A stretch of DNA of 64,000 nucleotides from Bradyrhizobium jicamae (GTDB taxonomy: Bacteria > Pseudomonadota > Alphaproteobacteria > Rhizobiales > Xanthobacteraceae), in the NCBI RefSeq assembly GCF_001440395.1, contig NZ_LLXZ01000113.1, positions 1-64,000 of the forward strand. Direction: 5' to 3'. Below the pieces are notes generated by a model. That model saw nothing but the letters and a program-made list of their open reading frames with translations, was not told the DNA's origin and did not search any database. This document shows positions 7,275 through 16,010 of this stretch, in pieces. The stretch's first letter is position 1. Every line of letters starts with the position of its first letter. The position numbers and the translations under genes were made by a program.

Positions 7275-8471
7275 TCAGACGACCCGGTCGAGCAGCTTCT
7301 TCGCCTGCCCTTCGAGATTGAGCCGGAGATCCTGATGCGGCTTGTCGCGTGCAACGGCCGTGATGCCCTGCACGAAGTCGAACACACTTTCGGGCTTGCG
7401 GCCGTCCTCGGCGAGGACCGTCTCAATGATCTTCGCCGTCTCTGATTTACCAAACCCACGCTTGCGCAGGAATTCGGTTCGATCATCGTCCGTGCGCGCA
7501 ACGATGCGTTCGCGCGCAGCCTTGATGCCGTTAACGAAAGGCATGGGCGAGGAATTGGCGAAGCGGGTGAGCGCAGGTGCGGCTTCGTGGGCGAAGCGTG
7601 AGGCGGCGTATTTCGAGTGGCGGATGGTGATTTCCTCAAAATCCTCCACGCCCCAGAGATTGCGATTCTGGCAGACGGCCCGGAGATAAAAGCTCGCGAT
7701 GCCAAGCGTTTTGGCGCCGACCTCGGAATTCCAGCAATAGAAGCCGCGGAAGTAGAGGTCGGGCGAACCGTCCGGCAGCTTGCCCGCCTCGATCGGGGTG
7801 AGATCGTCCACCAGAAACAGGAAAACGTCACGATCCGAGGCATAGAGCGTGGTGGTGTTTTTCGTGACATCGACCCGCGGGTTATAGATGCCCGTCGACC
7901 AGTCGAGCACACCAGGGACCTTCCAGCGTGTATCGCCGGTGCCGTTGCCAGCTATCTGCTGGACCGCGGCGACCAGTTCATGGTCGTAGATGCGACCGTA
8001 GTCGGGGCCAGTGACTGCGCGCAATTCGACGCGTCCGTCCTCGACCTCGAGGGTCTTGATCAATTCGGCGCGATGCGCCGTTAGCCCATACTGGAGATTG
8101 ATGGCAGCGAGAGGTGCTGGGAGCTGGCGCAAATAGGTGGACGGCGCACCAACCATGGTCGTGAGCTGACCGAAGCTCCAGTGAGTCGGCGCAAGGGGCA
8201 CATCCTCGCCCGGTAGCAACAGGGTCAGCCGCTCCGCCTCATCGCGATTCGCTTCCACCCTGATCGCGGAGCTCTCGGCCGTCCGGGTGCGGCTTCGCAC
8301 GGCCCGGCCGCGCACGGTGGCATGTAGCTCTGACAGCGACAGGTACCTCTCGTCCGCCGGCCGGGAGAACCATTCGGAGGACACGCGGCCAATCCGCTCC
8401 CCTCGTCTCACATCCACCTTGTAGCCGCCATGCTCACCGCAAGTGGCGTCCAATACATTCAGCTGGGTCAT
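7275..8471 (-). CDS. DUF932 family protein
   Basis: A 398-residue DUF932 protein, common on rhizobial ICEs, plasmids and phages (phage/plasmid-like protein family) and functionally undefined. The conserved core runs from about 85 to 330: T-H-W-S-F-G-Q-L followed by G-A-P-S-T-Y-L-R-Q-L-P, G-P-D-Y-G-R-I-Y-D-H-E near 157, the aromatic block F-R-G-F-Y-C-W-N-S-E-V-G near 240 and C-Q-N-R-N-L-W-G near 266. The length is normal and the frame intact. The ATG at 8471 is preceded by GGAG that touches the base of a long hairpin, so translation may depend on that structure. Neighbours are ICE genes on the same strand. Confidence 0.88.
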   Translation of the reverse strand: MTQLNVLDATCGEHGGYKVDVRRGERIGRVSSEWFSRPADERYLSLSELHATVRGRAVRSRTRTAESSAIRVEANRDEAERLTLLLPGEDVPLAPTHWSFGQLTTMVGAPSTYLRQLPAPLAAINLQYGLTAHRAELIKTLEVEDGRVELRAVTGPDYGRIYDHELVAAVQQIAGNGTGDTRWKVPGVLDWSTGIYNPRVDVTKNTTTLYASDRDVFLFLVDDLTPIEAGKLPDGSPDLYFRGFYCWNSEVGAKTLGIASFYLRAVCQNRNLWGVEDFEEITIRHSKYAASRFAHEAAPALTRFANSSPMPFVNGIKAARERIVARTDDDRTEFLRKRGFGKSETAKIIETVLAEDGRKPESVFDFVQGITAVARDKPHQDLRLNLEGQAKKLLDRVV

Positions 8472-8480
8472 GGGTTATCT

Positions 8481-8528
8481 CCATGACGGGCGCCGCGAGC
8501 TTCTCTCGCGACTTTTAACCCGTCATGG
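8481..8528 (-). promoter_or_regulatory. two-tier hairpin leader of the DUF932 gene
   Basis: Outer perfect 10-bp stem CCATGACGGG/CCCGTCATGG (8481-8490 with 8519-8528) encloses inner CGCGAG/CTCGCG (8494-8499 with 8505-8510) and a 5-base loop. Spacers between stems are 3 and 8 bases, nearly as in the parB leader (2 and 7). The GG ending the outer stem is half of the GGAG ribosome site, so folding could limit translation. Confidence 0.6.
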
Positions 8529-8913
8529 AAATTCCGGCCGACCTCTTACTCTGCGGTGGCCGGCTGATCGCTCGGACGCCGCAAGGGACTTCGCCAATAC
8601 CTGATCTGAATGCTCTCCTAGCGAGGCAAAGCGGAGCGACTTTGTGGGCATGAGCCTGCAGAAGAAGCTGCCGCAGGAACGTCAGCATAGCGGCGCCCCT
8701 CTGCGGGACGCGGGACCAACTGCCGTCCTGAAACCTGTTAAGGCACTTGCAGGAGGATCGGCGCAGCGCAGGCGCGGAGCGCGGCGGGATCCGGAGCCGA
8801 GCGGCTCCCGCGAGAGATAGATTTATTATGCATATGGCGCAACGCACCAAGCCACATGGTCGAGACATTGTGCGCCACCTGCCGCACGCGCATCAAACCT
8901 CTTCCATGGGCAT
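8529..8913. other. intergenic, GC-rich
   Basis: No supported gene. A GGAGCC-GAGC-GGCTCC hairpin near 8793-8808 may be a transcription end for the leftward gene at 8914 or a leader element. Confidence 0.35.
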
Positions 8914-9111
8914 CTAAGCTGGTGGAAGCGATATCTCTTCTCGAGTCATCGTCTGCGCATCGTAGATTCTAACCCGAAGCATTGGAAAGCGCTTCTTCAG
9001 CTCCTCTGCCCCTGACTTTGCTCCGTCTCTGGTCGCAAATTCGGCTTTCAATCGACCATCCACTTCGAGCGCGTAACCTGACGTGGCCAGTTTGCGGGCG
9101 GCAGCAACCAT
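8914..9111 (-). CDS. small hypothetical protein
   Basis: A 65-residue basic-acidic protein with even composition: M-V-A-A-A-R-K-L-A-T-S-G-Y at the start, then D-G-R-L-K-A-E-F-A-T-R-D-G-A and A-E-E-L-K-K-R-F-P-M-L-R-V-R-I-Y-D-A. It looks like a compact alpha/beta fold, and the pattern (residues, a parental aspartate-glycine, then an A-x-x-x-L-K-x-R-F helix) resembles small conserved proteins of Bradyrhizobium ICEs. The ATG at 9111 has only a weak AAGAGAAG upstream. It is the last member on the right of the leftward ICE series. No function can be assigned. Confidence 0.5.
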   Translation of the reverse strand: MVAAARKLATSGYALEVDGRLKAEFATRDGAKSGAEELKKRFPMLRVRIYDAQTMTREEISLPPA

Positions 9112-9444
9112 CTCGCTTCTCTTCTCGCATTTGGGCCGTTGGACGATGATGGCTTAGCGTGAGCCGCTCAAATCGCGCCAGCGGCAGAATGAGTTTGTGT
9201 GAATCGTCGCGAGGCGGCATCCAAGAGAAATTGGCCTTCGATACTTCGGGAATTCCTTACGCGGGGACAAGAACGGACGGATGCCGGCCCTGCCAGCGTG
9301 ATCGCGAGCACTTCCAATCGGAATTGCACACGCCGGATGCCGACCACGGCCGCCCGCTACAGGAAAACGCTTGGAGGCGGCGATGAAGCGGTCAGGTTTC
9401 GTTTGAATGCGAGCGTTCTTACCATTCTGCTCCTCTTCAAGGGG

Positions 9445-9473
9445 CTTGAATCGTACGTAGCGTAATGTTGTAG
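9445..9473 (+). repeat. dispersed 29-bp dyad motif, copy 1 of 4
   Basis: Starts CTTGAATCGTACGTAGCGT and ends TTGTAG. Further copies are at 53002-53030 (+), 50636-50664 (-) and 40574-40602 (-). The centre is a near-palindrome around ACGTNRCGT. Flanks are also alike in copies 1 and 2 (AAGGGG before, TTTC-AAA after). Confidence 0.6.
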
Positions 9474-9646
9474 GATTTCAAAGTAGGTCGCGAGGGTCTC
9501 TGGCAACCCGAACGGAGACACCTCCGGGTATCTGGCGATGGCACGGCCTTACATTCAACAGTGGCTGTGACAAATCTCATGGCCCTATTGAGCTGCCCAT
9601 TGGTGGACAGTCCCCACGGCCGATGGTTCTTGTCAGAGGTGAGACA

Positions 9647-9871
9647 ATGACCAGCAATGCCATTGATGTATGTGTAGCGGGGATTGGTGCCATTGGCTCG
9701 ATAGTCGCTCGCGAGATCGCCCGAAGTGGATTCCGGCTGCTCGTTCTGAAGGCCGGACGCTTCCCCCCGGCCTCAGTGACGACTGTCCAAAGTAATATAG
9801 CGAGGGTCGACCTTCGTCGAAAATCCCGTTTGTTCCGGATATTTGAGCCAATCAGGAAAGTGGATGAGTGA
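9647..9871 (+). pseudogene. GMC-type FAD oxidoreductase N-terminal fragment
   Basis: About 45 residues match the dinucleotide-binding start of GMC/FAD-dependent oxidoreductases: V-C-V-A-G-I-G-A-I-G-S-I-V-A-R-E-I-A, then L-L-V-L-K-A-G-R. The usual G-x-G-x-x-G is present, but the acidic residue after the second strand is Lys rather than Glu. The rest of the protein (over 450 residues) is missing and the frame closes in unrelated sequence. A dead fragment next to a second relic. Confidence 0.55.
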
Positions 9872-9877
9872 CACCCG

Positions 9878-10560
9878 ATGAGTTTGCCGTACTTCCGCTC
9901 TGCCATTCCCCGCGGCAGGATCTTGGAAATAACTACGACGACAGCTGTATCGTCGGATGTTCTTATTGTCCGCAGGACAAGTTCGCCGAGCGGCAAAGAG
10001 CAGTATCTCATGTGAAGCATCTTTGCCTTGAAGATTTCAAGCGATGTGTGGGGCGCGTACCAGCAGCTGTCGATATTAGTTTTGCCGGCTACTCGGAGCT
10101 TTGGCTCGATCCGAAGTGCACCGAAATGGTCGAGCACGCTTACGCGTGTGGCCATGGCATCCGGATTTTCACGACACTTGTAGGAATGAGCGGGCGGGAT
10201 CCACGACGCTTGCGAGCGCTGGAAGCGTCGATCCGAAGATCGTTAAATCATGCCAGCCAGTCGTCGGTCCACTGATATGTGCTGACGAACGACAGTATGG
10301 GAATGTTCTTCTCCCAAACGGTGACGTTACTCTCTGCTGCATGTATTTTGAGCGGCGCCACGTTTTGGGTAATCTTCTGCGCGATGAATACGAAGATCTC
10401 TTCGAAGGGCCCATTTTTTGCGACATCGTCGATCGTATGAACGGAATGGATGGTTTTCTGCTTTGCAGGATGTGTGAAGCTGCATCGCAGGTTGCGCGCG
10501 AGAGGCGACCGATCGCCTCGAGAACCGCGTCCGGCTGCTTCTCAGGCTGCAGATGGCCGC
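9878..10560 (+). pseudogene. decayed radical-SAM/SPASM protein
   Basis: The reading starts M-S-L-P-Y-F-R-S-A-I-P-R-G-R-I-L-E-I and then shifts frame. In the next frame come the radical-SAM cluster C-I-V-G-C-S-Y-C (three Cys, binds the 4Fe-4S cluster), D-I-S-F-A-G-Y-S-E-L-W-L and the strand H-G-I-R-I-F-T-T-L. A second shift and a deletion lead to a SPASM-like end: L-L-P-N-G-D-V-T-L-C-C-M-Y, L-G-N-L-L-R-D-E-Y and C-R-M-C. At least two frameshifts and loss of the middle make it inactive. The substrate of the ancestor is unknown. Confidence 0.65.
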
Positions 10561-10861
10561 TGGGAATGGCACGTCCGCGATCGTCCCAGCTGGCGCATCT
10601 TGCCCACTGTGGTTCAAACTCATCAGACAGTGGCCAAAAGTTCGTGGTTGCGAAATCATTTTGACTGTACAAGCGCTCACGCCTTTAACGAGGCCAAGAG
10701 AAGCGTGTATACATTCGGCACTTCACGGACTTTCATCACTTGGAGCATAAGCATTCTAATGGCGCATGCGATGGACGCGTTTCGATCAAGGCTGTGATCG
10801 AGGGCGAGCTAACAGTGTCGATTGGTTTTTCTTTGAGAACGGGAACGGCTACAGTTTCTCC

Positions 10862-11323
10862 ATGGCGGAGCGAGTGACGGTTTTTTTCTATGGTCTGTTC
10901 ATGGATCCGGAAGGCCTGGAGGCAAAAGGTCTTCGGCCGGCCAATGTCAGGCAGGCCTATATTGAGCGGTTTGCACTGAGGCTGGGAGATCGGGCGACGT
11001 TGCTGGCCGATCCGGACGGGCGGGTCTACGGCACAACCGCGACTCTTACCCACGGCGAGTTAGATCGGCTGTTTTCAGGGCCGAGCGTCGCAGCCTATCG
11101 ACCTGAACCCGTTCTCGTCCAATTTGCCAACGGCACGGCCGAGCTTGCGCTTTGCTTCAATCTTCCAACTATCTCGCAGGCAAAGACGACCAATCCCAGC
11201 TACGCAGCTGACCTGCGAGCGGTCGCCCGGAAGATGGGCTTGCCGGAGTCATACGTGGCCAGCATCGGAAAGCAAGGAGTAAGGGCTATGGCACCGTCTC
11301 GCGATGCGGGCAGTGCCAGCTAG
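10862..11323 (+). CDS. gamma-glutamylcyclotransferase-like protein
   Basis: A 153-residue protein of the GGCT-like fold, whose members release 5-oxoproline from gamma-glutamyl compounds. The family start V-F-F-Y-G-L-F-M-D-P-E is present at residues 7-17 (normally Y-G-S or Y-G-T in the substrate loop), followed by a beta-rich middle with G-R-V-Y-G-T-T-A-T-L near 52-61. The expected catalytic glutamate after that block is not certain from reading alone. ATG 10862 starts the family-like sequence, although no strong ribosome site precedes it. Isolated gene; enzymatic role unproven. Confidence 0.65.
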   Translation: MAERVTVFFYGLFMDPEGLEAKGLRPANVRQAYIERFALRLGDRATLLADPDGRVYGTTATLTHGELDRLFSGPSVAAYRPEPVLVQFANGTAELALCFNLPTISQAKTTNPSYAADLRAVARKMGLPESYVASIGKQGVRAMAPSRDAGSAS

Positions 11324-12086
11324 CAAACGGCCATCGCCAAGCTGGACGCATTGCATGGAGGCACAAATCCGCATCGGTCGAATGAACCCGCAATCGCCAC
11401 CGCGCCGGAGTAGCTTCTAGCTTACGATCTTGTAGCGCTTTGCGAGCTCGCGGTGGGGTGTCGGCTGCTCCTGGCCGTGGGTCAGTGCGTCCTGGCACTC
11501 CTGGCCATCATTACCAAACCGCGGAGCAGGCGAGCTGCCAGTGAGCAAGCTCGGCCTCATTCGGGAACGCCATGACGCAGTTGCGGGGTCGCGCAGCGTG
11601 CAGGTGCTTGCCTCTGGCGAGTTCGACCGGCTCGTCTATTCGAGGGTATCTCGCACTTGCCGCCTTGCAATGATCCGCCGTGCCGAAGCTGTCGTGCTAA
11701 TGCGTGCAACTTCCATTTTTAGATGAGAATGAAATGAGCGTTTGAGCGCCAATGGGCGCCGCTTCATGTGCTTTGGGACGCTGGGTCTCCCTGAACCAAC
11801 GATGGGGTGTATCGACAAGAATGCTTGGAATCAGCTGATTTTCGAAACGACAAAGCCGGTTGTCGAGAAGAATCGCCTTGAAGGCGTGTATGATGCGGGG
11901 ATCGCTTACAGCAGATCGGCTATCCAACATTCCGACAAGCTCGAGATCATGCAGCAAATCGGCGAGGTGGTGACGACGTGGCTGCTATACGGCCCCGTCC
12001 CGCTACACCGGTACGATCATCGCCAGCCCCTATCCTGAGTAGCATGACGTGCTGAATACATCACGATAACTTGAACGAGCACCGTC
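11324..12086. other. degenerate intergenic region
   Basis: Two short rightward frames (11541-11726 and 11742-12038) are open but match no family I know. The second has protein-like composition around residues 25-80 (N-A-W-N-Q-L-I-F, K-N-R-L-E-G-V-Y-D-A-G) and could be a gene remnant. The last ~50 bases should contain the promoter of the MFS gene. Confidence 0.35.
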
Positions 12087-13277
12087 ATGACATCATCCCT
12101 TCCCGACGCGCGAACGAAACTCGTCATTGCAGCTCTGACCATTGCTGCCTTCGCAATCGGCCTGGACACGTTTGTCATCATCGGGGCGCTTGATGTGATC
12201 TCTCGTGATCTCACGATCTCAGCTGGCACCGCCGGCTGGATTATCTCGATCTACGCACTTTGCTACGCCGTCTTCGCGCCGCTGAACGCCTGGATGTTCA
12301 GGGCCTTGAGCCGCCGCAATGTCCAGATCCTGTCCGTTTCGATCTTCATCATCGGCAACCTGATCTGCGCGATCGCTCCGAACTTCCTAACTCTTGCCGC
12401 AGGTCGCGTCATTTCGGCCTATGGTGCGGCGATGTTCACTCCGGCGGCTACCGCATTGGCCGCCGAGCTCCTGCCGCCCGCTCGCAAAGGGTTCGCGTTG
12501 TCCCTCATCTTCGGCGGCATGACCGTTTCCCAGGTTGCTGGCGCTCCGGCGACCAGCTGGATCGCAGAGGCTATCGGCTGGCGCTTCGCCTTTGGTTTCG
12601 TCGTCATTGCTGGGATTCTGGCATTGATAATCTTTGCCCCGATGATGTGTGGTATACCTGCCAAGGCGCCGGAGCGCGGAAAAGGCCCGACCTCGAAAGA
12701 CTTGTCCAAGGCTATCTACGGTATCCTTTCCGTGACACTATTGATCGTCGTTTCGGAGTTCATCGTTTACTCCTACGTGAGCGTCTTCATCACTGGTTCT
12801 CTGCTTGCTGGGGTGCCGCTGCTCTCGGCCGCGCTCTTTGCCTACGGTTTCGGAGCCGTGACGGGAAACGCAGCTTGCGGCGTTCTGACTGACCGTTTCG
12901 GCCCCTATAAAGTCCTCATCGCGGCCGTGGGCGCACAACTGATCCTGCTCGTAGCTTTGGTTGCGTTCGGACAGCATGGTGCCCTAACCGTAATCGTCGC
13001 CTTCCTTTGGGGCAACGTGAGCTACATGTACCTGGTCCCGATCCAGCATCGGCTCCTCGGCCTGGCCGGAGATAGCTCGAAGCTGGTGCTCGCAATGAAT
13101 AGCTCGACCACCTTCGCAGGCATCGCCATTGGCTCTTTTCTCGGCGGCATCCTTGTCGAGACTAGCGGCGTCTTGTCCCTCGCTGCGGCGTCCATCCTGG
13201 TTGGCCTCATCGGCATCGGGCTGGCTGTTGCCTTCATGCGTGATGCAGCACCTGCAGAAGCTGCGACTTCAGCATGA
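12087..13277 (+). CDS. MFS drug/metabolite efflux transporter (DHA1 type)
   Basis: A 396-residue inner-membrane transporter of the major facilitator superfamily with 12 predicted helices and a central loop near residues 190-212. Features typical of the DHA1/AraJ group are D-T-F-V-I-I-G-A-L near 27-35, the motif-A-like loop between helices 2 and 3 (F-R-A-L-S-R-R-N-V), motif C in helix 5 (G-G-M-T-V-S-Q-V-A-G-A-P) and L-T-D-R-F-G-P after helix 8. It probably exports small hydrophobic compounds by proton antiport; the substrate cannot be inferred. The frame is intact. A short frame starting at its stop codon may be the remains of a co-transcribed gene. Confidence 0.85.
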   Translation: MTSSLPDARTKLVIAALTIAAFAIGLDTFVIIGALDVISRDLTISAGTAGWIISIYALCYAVFAPLNAWMFRALSRRNVQILSVSIFIIGNLICAIAPNFLTLAAGRVISAYGAAMFTPAATALAAELLPPARKGFALSLIFGGMTVSQVAGAPATSWIAEAIGWRFAFGFVVIAGILALIIFAPMMCGIPAKAPERGKGPTSKDLSKAIYGILSVTLLIVVSEFIVYSYVSVFITGSLLAGVPLLSAALFAYGFGAVTGNAACGVLTDRFGPYKVLIAAVGAQLILLVALVAFGQHGALTVIVAFLWGNVSYMYLVPIQHRLLGLAGDSSKLVLAMNSSTTFAGIAIGSFLGGILVETSGVLSLAAASILVGLIGIGLAVAFMRDAAPAEAATSA

Positions 13278-13480
13278 CAGAGACGATACCGGATAAAGAT
13301 CGAGTTGTTACCGTCCCAGAATTGAGAAGGGCTGTGCACGTTTCCGATAAGGTTGTGAAGGAGATCGGAAGCCTCAAATGGCATTTCCGGTGCCGTCGTC
13401 AGCGGGCTAGGCATCTGGATCGGAGCCGCAAAGTGTTCGGGGGGCGCCTGCCTGCAAGGGGGCGCGCCTTGCGGCATTAA
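13274..13480 (+). CDS. possible remnant overlapping the MFS stop
   Basis: A 68-residue frame whose ATG overlaps the MFS stop as ATGA, the usual sign of translational coupling. Its first ~25 residues (M-T-E-T-I-P-D-K-D-R-V-V-T-V-P-E-L) look protein-like, while the rest is arginine-rich and poor. Probably the 5' stub of a lost second gene. Confidence 0.25.
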   Translation: MTETIPDKDRVVTVPELRRAVHVSDKVVKEIGSLKWHFRCRRQRARHLDRSRKVFGGRLPARGRALRH

Positions 13481-13747
13481 CACCCCTCCTCCAATGTCTG
13501 CGAGATCCAAAGCTAAGAAGCTGACCTAGCGCCCAGAATGATCCTTATGCATGCGGCGTCTTATTCAGCCAGATGAGGGCCTCTCGCGCCTTCAGACGGA
13601 AAAACCTCTCCTCCTCGAGAGCTGGCGTCGGTGAGATAGAGCAGGAAGCCATGCCGGTCGCGAAACGGCGCCTGCGTGGCTTCGAACGCCAGCAGCAATT
13701 CCGTATCGAAGTCGGGTATGCTATGGGCGCAGATTAGCTCCATCAAG

Positions 13748-14065
13748 TCAATCCGAGGCAGCGCCAGGCGGTGTGTAGGGGCGTGCGCGAAGAGTGCGAC
13801 TCGTTATGAACGCGACGCCGACTTCCGACCCCTCCAACCGGATCAATTGGCACCGGCGGAAGACCAGGCCCGTAGTCGAAAGCAGCAGGAAAAATTGACG
13901 TGCCTTGAGGAGGTCGGGCGATCCGTCAATCCGAAGGCGGGCTCCTGTCTCTGAAATATCAATAAGAACGCAATCACGCCGCCACGTTCCATCGGCGGCC
14001 ACCAGAGTCGCCCGATAGTCGTGCCCGAACTGAACGCGTTTGGCCTTTCGCCTGTTCCTGCTCAT
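13748..14065 (-). CDS. PilZ-domain protein
   Basis: A 105-residue single-domain PilZ protein, the class that binds cyclic di-GMP. The domain covers about residues 3-90. The N-terminal R-x-x-x-R equivalent is R-R-K-A-K-R-V at 5-11, and the second motif (D/N)-x-S-x-x-G is D-I-S-E-T-G-A at about 37-43, followed by L-R-I-D-G. Both c-di-GMP contact motifs therefore seem kept. Bradyrhizobium genomes carry many such small PilZ proteins, usually of unknown target. ATG 14065 is chosen; a GTG at 14101 would add 12 residues. No nearby gene suggests a partner. Confidence 0.72.
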   Translation of the reverse strand: MSRNRRKAKRVQFGHDYRATLVAADGTWRRDCVLIDISETGARLRIDGSPDLLKARQFFLLLSTTGLVFRRCQLIRLEGSEVGVAFITSRTLRARPYTPPGAASD

Positions 14066-14813
14066 GAAGCCCAATACGCGTCCAATCGCGCCCCGAGACA
14101 CCTGTTCTGAAAATCAGCGAACCCGGAGGCCGAACCGCTCCCCCTATGCGTACCGCGAGACCATCCCCTCACGCATTGCAATCCCGAGATAGCAGCGGTT
14201 ATCAGCGTTACCGCCTGCGGAACACCGTGCGCATTTCGTCGAAAAGACCATTGAAAACGCTTGGCGCGCCGGACTGCCTATCAGAAGCCCAGTGGACCTG
14301 CTCTAACGCGCTTCCGCGTGTGACGGAACCATGGTTGAAGGCAGAATTTCGCGTAAAGAATGCGTATTTTTTCGAATAGTGAAGAGAATCTGCGTTCGCG
14401 GGCTAAGCGGCGCCTGAAGGAACTCGAGCGCTGAGACAAAAATATGATGTCGCTTACTACTCGTATTGCTTTTGCAGAGATTGTATGAGCTCTGCTGGGT
14501 CTTCGGCGCCAACCTGCGGACCGCCTATCTTCGATCATGCGCTGGCGCAACGGACTGATGGTCTGCTCGGTCATCGAAGCTCCTGTGTTGAGAGAGGTTG
14601 TCGAAACCCCTCAATCTCAAGACAGGACTCCCCGCCGCGCCATCAGCTTGACCGTGCCGCCAGTCGCAACGGCCTACCGCGCGAGCGGTTTAGTCCTTCC
14701 CAAAGAGGACTCGGACGCGCATCGACCTGCACGTCGACGCGCTATCGTAAACCATTCTTGCCGGGTGGAGAGGCCCGTTGAAAGACGCATATGAGCAATG
14801 AGTGAGGCAAGTG
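14066..14813. other. intergenic, contains repeat copy A
   Basis: No supported gene. Apart from the 89-base repeat at 14608-14696 nothing was recognised; short open frames are in unrelated overlapping phases. Confidence 0.4.
14608..14696. repeat. 89-bp direct repeat flanking the FkbM gene, copy A
   Basis: Roughly three quarters identical to 15855-15943 in the same orientation. Shared blocks include ATCTCAAGACAGGAC near the left end and CCTACCGCGC-AGCGGT-TAGTCC at the right end. The pair brackets the methyltransferase gene. Confidence 0.6.
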
Positions 14814-15695
14814 TCAGAGGCAGAAAATGTTCTCCTCAAAGCCAAGCGCATCACGATCGATCGGTCGCAAATGCGCGGCATCGAGGCAGCGGTAGCCGAA
14901 CCCCTCCAGGCGTTCAATGATCCGTCTACCGTCCAGCGGCTTGGAACGGTCCAGGTCGGTGAGGACCTCGCAAAGGATCGGCACTTTCTGGCCGCTCTTT
15001 GCCAGCACGCTTTGCATGCCGTCGAATACCTCAGTTTCGAAGCCCTCGACGTCGATTTTGATCAGGCCGACGCGATCGAGGTCGATTTTCTGCTCGCGTG
15101 CATAATTGTCGAAGGCAATAACCTCAACGGTGAGACCTTCCGTGAGCTCGCTGGCATGGTCGAGAAAACCGGCGGCAAGTGAAGTCGACCCGATATTGAT
15201 ATCGTAATTGTCGAAATTCTCAGCGCATGGCGGGACGACGGCCATCGTGAAGGTGCCCGACCGCGCGCCGCAGGCAACCTGATTGGCGATAATCCGGTAA
15301 CTGGAATTGAGCTCGGCGAGCCGACGAACAAAGGTGAAATATTGCGGCACCGGCTCGAAGGCGTGCACCTCGCCGCTCTGGCCCACGAGCGACAAGGAAT
15401 AGGCCGACCAGTAGCCGCAATTGGCGCCGATATCGACGAAAGTCCTGCCAGGAGCCAGGCAGCGATTGAAGATGCGTTCGAGAAACATTTCGTGAGTACG
15501 AAAAAAGTCCTTCTTCATCATCCGATGCATGGACATGTCGATCTCGTACTGCACGCCGTCGAAATGCGTTCTAGCAAGGCCCGTCGGCGGTGTTCTGAAC
15601 TGCTCGATCGCACGGCGGTGTACGATATTGGCAAGCTTCAGCGGATCGCTCGACGCGTATTTCAGAAGAAAGCGGGCAGTCTTCCGAGCAATCAT
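14814..15695 (-). CDS. FkbM-family methyltransferase
   Basis: A 293-residue SAM-dependent methyltransferase of the FkbM family, usually O-methylating sugars or glycolipids. Motif I is F-V-D-I-G-A-N-C-G-Y-W-S (SAM binding), followed by the acidic end of strand 2 in V-H-A-F-E-P-V-P. The family hallmark I-K-I-D-V-E-G-F-E-T-E-V-F-D-G-M is also present, as is the C-terminal E-V-L-T-D-L block. ATG 15695 follows GGGAG at 6 bases; a GTG start further up would add 38 residues. It stands alone between two direct repeats, suggesting it moved as a cassette. Whether it modifies Nod factor, capsule or lipopolysaccharide cannot be told from context. Confidence 0.82.
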   Translation of the reverse strand: MIARKTARFLLKYASSDPLKLANIVHRRAIEQFRTPPTGLARTHFDGVQYEIDMSMHRMMKKDFFRTHEMFLERIFNRCLAPGRTFVDIGANCGYWSAYSLSLVGQSGEVHAFEPVPQYFTFVRRLAELNSSYRIIANQVACGARSGTFTMAVVPPCAENFDNYDINIGSTSLAAGFLDHASELTEGLTVEVIAFDNYAREQKIDLDRVGLIKIDVEGFETEVFDGMQSVLAKSGQKVPILCEVLTDLDRSKPLDGRRIIERLEGFGYRCLDAAHLRPIDRDALGFEENIFCL

Positions 15696-15854
15696 GGTGG
15701 TCTCCCGGACATGATTTGCAAACGCGACGACAATCGTGCGCCCGACAGATTGACCAATCTGTGGCGTCAATCGTTCGAGCGTTTTGTTCTTTCGCCATAA
15801 TTGCCGCACCGGCGACGTATCTGGTAACTCGTTGCCGTGCCGTTCATTTGCGAC

Positions 15855-15943
15855 CCCCTCATCTCAAGACAGGACGTCCCGTTGCGCTATCTTCTTGGCT
15901 GTGTTGCCAGCCGCAGCGTCCTACCGCGCTAGCGGTCTAGTCC
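15855..15943. repeat. 89-bp direct repeat flanking the FkbM gene, copy B
   Basis: Partner of 14608-14696. It lies upstream of the leftward FkbM gene and ends CTACCGCGCTAGCGGTCTAG. Neither copy encodes anything recognisable. Confidence 0.6.
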
Positions 15944-16010
15944 AATGACCAAAATCGGACGGCAAGTCGCCTCGCGGGAGCAGCCGATCCCTAGGCTGGG
16001 TATCGAACCT

